Positions 59,559 to 64,000 of a stretch of 64,000 nucleotides of DNA are shown here, one piece after another. The DNA lies in assembly GCF_001305575.3 (NCBI RefSeq), contig NZ_CP012373.2:3420261-3484260 (forward strand), written 5' to 3'. The translations under genes and the position numbers were made by a program. The stretch's first letter is position 1. Each line of letters opens with the position of its first letter. The notes below the pieces were generated by a model. The model did no database searches. It worked only from the letters and a program-made list of their open reading frames with translations, and had not been told where the DNA came from. Source of the DNA: Beggiatoa leptomitoformis. GTDB lineage: Bacteria; Pseudomonadota; Gammaproteobacteria; Beggiatoales; Beggiatoaceae.

Positions 59559-60509
59559 ATGTCAATCTTTTTATCAGGCAAAAAAATTTCAGCGTGCATG
59601 TTGGTCTATAACCATGCGCATCTGGTGGAAACCACTATCAAATCTATTTTAAATCAAAATATTCAAGGATTTGAGTTTATTATTAGTGATGATTGTTCAA
59701 CAGATACGACATGGGACGTTTTGCAGACATTAGCCACCCAATATCCACAAATTCGCTTAATTCGCACACCTTATAATATGGGTATGGCAGGCAATGCCAA
59801 CTTTGCGGCCTCTCATTGTCAACGAGAATATATTGCCCTTTTACATCATGATGATGAATATCGGACGGATTGCTTTCAACAATGGCTGATGATTATGGAG
59901 CAATATCCTGATACAGGTTTTGTATTCAATGATTGTGAACAACAAGGCAATCCACACTACTTTTCCCATGCATCTTGTCAGAAAAACTTCCGGCCTTGTA
60001 TGCAAGGTCGTCCTTTTTTCGAGCAGGAGTTATTGCAGGGTTTTTATGTGCCTATGCGGGGGACTGCGATGATACGGCGGCGTTGTTGGGAACAGTTGGG
60101 CGGAATGCGTGAGCAGTTTGGCTTGTTAGCGGACGTTGATTTGTGGATGCGTTTGGCTCGGCAATGGTCTGTCGCGTATGTTGCTGAACCTGTAATCAAT
60201 GTCCGTCATGAGCGGGTGAAGAATTATCCGACAGAGTATGCCCATTTTACATGGCGACGTTTGAAGTTAATGCATAGTATTCATGCCACGAATATTCAGG
60301 AGTATTACGGTAAAAATTATCGTTATACCGCGAAATGGTGGCGATTTCGCTATTTAGTCAGTTTAGAAAATAGTAAGTGGTTAGCTTATGCCGTTGTGCG
60401 TAAACGTTGGCAGATGTTGCGAGATGCACATGAAGTTGCCAGTCCTTATGAATTTTTTCCTGTTAAATGGTTACGTTTTATTCTCTCTCACTCGCTAGGG
60501 CATTTATGA
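59559..60509 (+). CDS. GT2-family glycosyltransferase
   Basis: This 316-aa GT-A enzyme has KISACMLVYNHAHLVETTIK, the UDP-binding ISDDCSTDTTWDVL, ANFAASHCQREYIALLHHDD (metal-binding DxD-like HDD) and a late LLADVDLWMRLARQW acceptor segment. It is a typical inverting rhamnosyl-, glucosyl- or galactosyl-type enzyme; the donor cannot be read. It overlaps the next methyltransferase by 4 bp (ATGA at 60506-60509). Confidence 0.93.
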   Translation: MSIFLSGKKISACMLVYNHAHLVETTIKSILNQNIQGFEFIISDDCSTDTTWDVLQTLATQYPQIRLIRTPYNMGMAGNANFAASHCQREYIALLHHDDEYRTDCFQQWLMIMEQYPDTGFVFNDCEQQGNPHYFSHASCQKNFRPCMQGRPFFEQELLQGFYVPMRGTAMIRRRCWEQLGGMREQFGLLADVDLWMRLARQWSVAYVAEPVINVRHERVKNYPTEYAHFTWRRLKLMHSIHATNIQEYYGKNYRYTAKWWRFRYLVSLENSKWLAYAVVRKRWQMLRDAHEVASPYEFFPVKWLRFILSHSLGHL

Positions 60510-61243
60510 AACCCAGTGTTACTAAACTACTAGATTATTATTATCCTTTTCAATCTGATGGTTATCGTTATTTAGATGGCACTTATCCGTTTTATCAATG
60601 GATACGGGAAAGTATTGATTTACCAAATGCAGTTGTTTTGAATGTGGGGGCAGGGCCTACGGCGAAGGAGAAAGAACGCCGATTAAAAGGCCAGGTAAAA
60701 CGATTGGTTGGGACTGATCCAGATGTAATTGTTTTGCAGAATAAAGATTTAGATGAGGCTTATGTGAATGATGGCATTCAACTGCCGTTTCCCGATGCGT
60801 CCTTTGATGCAATTTATTCTGATTGGGTTATTGAGCATGTGGAAAAACCAGATGAATTTTTAAAAGAAGTTTATCGGGTGTTAAAGCCAAATGGCGTGTA
60901 TTTATTTCGTACAGCAAATTGGTGGCATTATGTAACCTTGATTGCCGCGTTTACCCCACATTGGTTTCATAAATTAGTGGCAAATCGCGCGCGCGGAATG
61001 ACGCAGGAAAGTCATGACCCTTGGTTGACGTTTTATCGGATGAATACGCCTTCTGCAATTCGTCAAAAAACACAACAAGCGGGTTTTAAACAATGCGAAG
61101 TGCGTTTATTTGAGTCGCATCCCAGTTATTTGTTATTTAATCCGCTCGCATTTCGTGTCGGTGTGCTGTATGAGAGGTTAGTCAATAAATTTAATTGGTT
61201 GGCACGCTTTCGTCATACAATTTATGTAAAATTGATAAAATAG
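60506..61243 (+). CDS. SAM-dependent methyltransferase (class I)
   Basis: The 245-aa product starts at ATG 60506, inside the stop of the GT2 gene; a longer frame is not supported. Motifs are VVLNVGAGPTAKEKERRLKG, LVGTDPDVIVLQNKDLDEAY, FPDASFDAIYSDWVIEHVEK and LKPNGVYLFRTAN. NWWHYVTLIAAFTPHWFHKL is amphipathic, fitting an enzyme close to the membrane. It is the last gene of the cluster, directly before IS copy 2. Confidence 0.87.
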   Translation: MKPSVTKLLDYYYPFQSDGYRYLDGTYPFYQWIRESIDLPNAVVLNVGAGPTAKEKERRLKGQVKRLVGTDPDVIVLQNKDLDEAYVNDGIQLPFPDASFDAIYSDWVIEHVEKPDEFLKEVYRVLKPNGVYLFRTANWWHYVTLIAAFTPHWFHKLVANRARGMTQESHDPWLTFYRMNTPSAIRQKTQQAGFKQCEVRLFESHPSYLLFNPLAFRVGVLYERLVNKFNWLARFRHTIYVKLIK

Positions 61244-61254
61244 CGGTCGTGCTA

Positions 61255-62105
61255 GAGCCTGTCATCAAATAAGAAGGGTTAAAGGTTCAAGCTAAAAGAA
61301 TCAAGGTAGAAGCCAAATAAACCCCACTTAAGAAATTCCTAGCGCGTTTATCATATCGTGTAGCTATTGCACGATATTGCTTTAATTTACCAAAGAAATG
61401 CTCGATTAAATAACGTGCCTTATAAAGAGCTTTATCATAATCAGGTGGATTTAAACGATTTTTCCTGAACGGAATCACAGGTTCTATGCTTTTCTGTTTT
61501 AAAACATCTCTAACCCGTTCATCAGCATCATAAGCCTTATCAGCCAATAAAGCGTTTGCCTTTATCTGAGGAATAAGAGCATCAGCCCCTTCAAGGTCGC
61601 TTGCCTGTCCCGCAGTCAAAAAAAAAGGGTCGGATTGCCCAGTGCGTCAACAACGGAGTTAATCTTGGTACTTAAACCCCCTGCGCTACGTCCAATGGCT
61701 TCATCCGCGCCACCACCACTACTATGTTGATGCGCTCTAACTATAGTGCTGTCTATCATGGCATATTCGTTATCAGCATCGGCACTTAGTATCTTGAAAA
61801 CACGTTCCCAGACACCTTTCTGAGACCAACGACTGAAGCGGGTATGGACAACACGGAAATCACCAAAGCGTTCGGGAAGGTCGCGCCAAGGAATGCCACT
61901 GCGATAACGGAATAGAACAGCATCAATAAACAAGCGGTTATCTTTAGCCGTCATCCCGACATGTCCTTTACGCCCAGGGAGTAGCGGTTCTAGTTTTGAC
62001 CATTGTTCATCGGTTAAGGCATAGCGACGACTCATTGTTTTATCCTTGGCGATATCTGGGTATATACCTATAATATAACACTTTTTACTATTTGATGACA
62101 CGCTC
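61255..62105 (-). mobile_element. IS5-family (IS427-type) insertion sequence, copy 2, complete
   Basis: The 851-bp element is bounded by imperfect terminal repeats, GAGCCTGTCATCAAATA at 61255 and its partner GAGCGTGTCATCAAATA (minus strand) ending at 62105, with one mismatch. TA flanks both ends (61253-61254 and 62106-62107), fitting a 2-bp TA target duplication. It lies inverted relative to copy 1. Confidence 0.94.
61287..62035 (-). CDS. IS5-family transposase, two frames joined by -1 frameshift
   Basis: This is the second copy of the DDE transposase described at 30-778, with start ATG 62035. Frame one ends just past the nine-base T run (A9 on the plus strand, 61618-61626) and frame two, in -1, ends at 61287. 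Catalytic segments MIDSTIVRAHQ, DKAYDADERV and YLIEHFFGKLKQYR are all present. It differs from copy 1 by a few bases, including Gln in place of Lys in SRWSQKGVWERV. Being complete at both ends, it is the likelier active source. Confidence 0.92.
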
Positions 62106-62149
62106 TAAACATGTAAAAGAGAATTATCAGTTACAACCGCCCCTCCTGA

Positions 62150-62557
62150 CCGCATGGAAAATATAACTGGTTTCTCCTTGCGGAGACGATTATCGTCTTT
62201 GAACAAGGTCACGAAGGTAAAGATGTTGGCTAAGTAGTTGGGATAGAAATTCTATATCAACGCTTAATTCAAACAGAGACCGAAGTTAAAAATCTATTGC
62301 AACAAATAGAAACGTTAGACATGACAAAGCCATCAGCCATTACGCTCAGAGAAATGGATGTTGGTTATATCAGCCAGTCATTAATTGAACAAATAAAAGA
62401 CGAAAATCCCGCAAAAGCAAGAACGGTCTTATTGATGTTTCTGACAGGAATTGAAATTGAAAACGAAACAATCACAGTTTTTTTCAAGCCAGAATCACTT
62501 TTTGGTACAAGCGATTACAAACTGTTTTGTAGTATGTCTGGGGTAAATACTAACTAG
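62150..62557 (+). pseudogene. Decayed gene remnant beside IS copy 2
   Basis: One frame from 62150 reads through FEQGHEGKDVG, a TAA at 62231, then EILYQRLIQTETEVKNLLQQ, DMTKPSAITLREMDVGYISQ and LIEQIKDENPAKARTVLLMF to a stop at 62557. A coiled-coil stretch followed by a short strand domain recalls the C-terminus of serine recombinases, but this is weak. The in-frame stop and missing front mark it as a fragment. The following 180 bp hold another minus-strand shred (KSTDDIWKDNPELPISKINI) with stops. Confidence 0.4.
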
Positions 62558-62739
62558 CGCATGTTATTACTGAGCCGATATTAATTTTTGAGATTGGTAA
62601 CTCTGGGTTATCTTTCCAAATATCATCAGTTGATTTTCAACTGTTATTTTTCATCCATCCTTTTGTCATTCCATTAACAATATAAGTTGTTTCTTGTGCG
62701 GTGACTTTGCTTGCGCAGAATCAGGTATGCATCCAGAAC

Positions 62740-63771
62740 CTATTTAATATGTGCTAATAATCCACGTGCAATTGCTCTACCTAAATTTACAGGAACCGCA
62801 TTTCCTATTAATCTTGCAATATTATTAACACTGACCATTCTATCATCACTGATGAATTTATAATTTTCTGGGAATGTTTGTAATAAAGCGGCTTCTCGTA
62901 GAGATATTGCTCGATCTTGGGAAGGATGACCAAATCGTCCATCCCCTAAACGATTACATTGTGTTGTAATTGTTGGTGCTGGCTTGTCCCATTCCATTCG
63001 TCCATATACATGCAAATATCCCCTTCCAGAAGGTCGTTTGTGGCACTCAAGCATCAAATCGTCACTCCAATCGCGCCACGTTCCTCCAGGTTTAGAGGCT
63101 TTAATACGACGCAAATTAATATCCGTTAGATTGCTCGCTCTGTGAACAGCATCACATGCCGAAGCGCCACCCGCAACAATCGGTTCAAGATGAGCAATAG
63201 CTTGCCGAACAGTAGGATACTTTTCTGAAGGAAGTGGGTTTGGCAATTTTACTTCACCATATAAAGAACCAAACATGACGAGCCTCCGCCGTGTTTGAGG
63301 AACACCATATTGAGGGCAATACACCTTATAACAGGTAACATGATATCCTGATTCTTGTAGTTGCTCCACGAAATAATTATATATTTCATGGTGTTCTAAA
63401 TTTGGGACATTTTCCATTGTAATAAGGTTAGGACGGATATCTTTAGCGATGCGTGCGAAAGAACGCAACAGTCCCCATCTAGGGTCATCTTGCTTATTTT
63501 GTTCTTTATATCGGTGAGCAGAAAAAGGCTGACAGGGGGCACAACCTGCTAATATCTTTATATCTGTATCAGGTGGGTAAAACGCATCTATTTCGCTACT
63601 ACTTATATTAGCAATATCAGCGTTAATAAATTTGGCATGATTATTTGTTTCATAAGGAAATTGACAAGTAGGGTCTATATCCACACCAGCATGTACTGGA
63701 ATTTTTTCCAACAAAAACCCATGTGTTAATCCACCTGCTCCACAAAATAAATCAACGGCTGAAATTTTCAT
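62740..63771 (-). CDS. DNA (cytosine-5)-methyltransferase
   Basis: This 343-aa C5-MTase has motif I SAVDLFCGAGGLTHGF, motif IV GCAPCQPFS (catalytic Cys 80), motif VI ITMENVPNL, motif VIII QYGVPQTRRRLVMFGS, a short target-recognition region (about 190-250), then ISLREAALLQTFPENY (IX) and RLIGNAVPVNLGRAIA (X). The recognition site cannot be read from sequence. No vsr or restriction enzyme is recognised in the window. The gene upstream on the same strand (from 63858) is cut by the window edge and could be its partner. Confidence 0.94.
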   Translation of the reverse strand: MKISAVDLFCGAGGLTHGFLLEKIPVHAGVDIDPTCQFPYETNNHAKFINADIANISSSEIDAFYPPDTDIKILAGCAPCQPFSAHRYKEQNKQDDPRWGLLRSFARIAKDIRPNLITMENVPNLEHHEIYNYFVEQLQESGYHVTCYKVYCPQYGVPQTRRRLVMFGSLYGEVKLPNPLPSEKYPTVRQAIAHLEPIVAGGASACDAVHRASNLTDINLRRIKASKPGGTWRDWSDDLMLECHKRPSGRGYLHVYGRMEWDKPAPTITTQCNRLGDGRFGHPSQDRAISLREAALLQTFPENYKFISDDRMVSVNNIARLIGNAVPVNLGRAIARGLLAHIK

Positions 63772-63857
63772 AACTTTTTATTATCACAAGCTGAAATATA
63801 GAAAATACTACAAAGTAGTATCGTAGAATTTTCTGAAAAATATATAGTTATAGGAAA

Positions 63858-64000
63858 TTAATGATTAACTTGTTCTACCAATGAAATATCTAAATTTCCA
63901 AGAACAACAAAATTATCGCGGGCTACTGTTAACATGGAAGCCATAACATTAGTATCTGCTGTATGCTTAGCTTTTAGCTTCTTGATAGCTATATTAAATT
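63858..64000 (-). CDS. 3' end of a gene running off the window
   Basis: On the minus strand a frame open to the window edge ends at TAA (63860-63858): FNIAIKKLKAKHTADTNVMA, then SMLTVARDNFVVLGNLDISL and VEQVNH. About 47 residues are visible and carry no motif I recognise. It lies 86 bp upstream of the C5-methyltransferase and in the same direction, so it may belong to the same modification or restriction locus. Confidence 0.5.
   Translation of the reverse strand, partial: FNIAIKKLKAKHTADTNVMASMLTVARDNFVVLGNLDISLVEQVNH

Overview
The window looks like the chromosome of a moderately AT-rich gammaproteobacterium. The rpsA-ihfB-lapB-pyrF order, the pheT-ihfA-merR block and the tilS, epmA, argA and ppk1 genes all point there. 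The two TPR-CHAT proteins, short intergenic palindromes and a rich glycosyltransferase cluster would suit a Thiotrichales/Beggiatoa-like sulfur bacterium. That last placement is inference; no rRNA or other marker is present to settle it.

Layout. 1-810: an IS5-family (IS427-type) insertion sequence, cut by the window start, that has broken an HTH regulator gene (811-898). It is followed by a secreted protein gene (1024-1875). 2078-15449: a mostly minus-strand housekeeping block. Nearest the left end are ureG, a MerR regulator, ihfA and pheT; then a Sel1 protein, pyrF, lapB, ihfB, rpsA, cmk, aroA, tyrA and pheS. pheS and pheT, normally adjacent, are separated by about 8.6 kb. 16099-20076: one giant enzyme made of glycosyltransferase, methyltransferase, glycosyltransferase, coiled coil and glycosyltransferase parts. 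20196-25371: tilS, yhbY, a methyltransferase, cardiolipin synthase and an EEP-family hydrolase. 25592-29839 (plus): mgtE, a small lipoprotein, a GNAT-like protein and arsM. 29923-35365 (minus): ppk1, argA, epmA and a DUF1841 protein.

35522-39473 is a tight three-gene unit: a cytosolic TPR-CHAT protease, a small zinc-ribbon protein and a four-helix membrane protein. It is the best candidate here for an uncharacterised defence or cell-death system. After tsaB comes a second CHAT gene (40414-44058), this time with a signal peptide and 13 consecutive 42-residue TPRs.

44340-61243 is a plus-strand surface polysaccharide cluster. It opens with debris (an InsA-like fragment, a frameshifted rfbC and a truncated epimerase). 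It continues with a flippase, UDP-glucuronate decarboxylase, a paratose-epimerase-like enzyme, five glycosyltransferases or relatives, six methyltransferases (two FkbM type) and a propeller-like protein. No polymerase or initiating transferase is recognisable inside the window. A second, inverted IS copy (61255-62105) closes the cluster, followed by a decayed gene, a C5-cytosine DNA methyltransferase and the 3' end of another gene running off the window.
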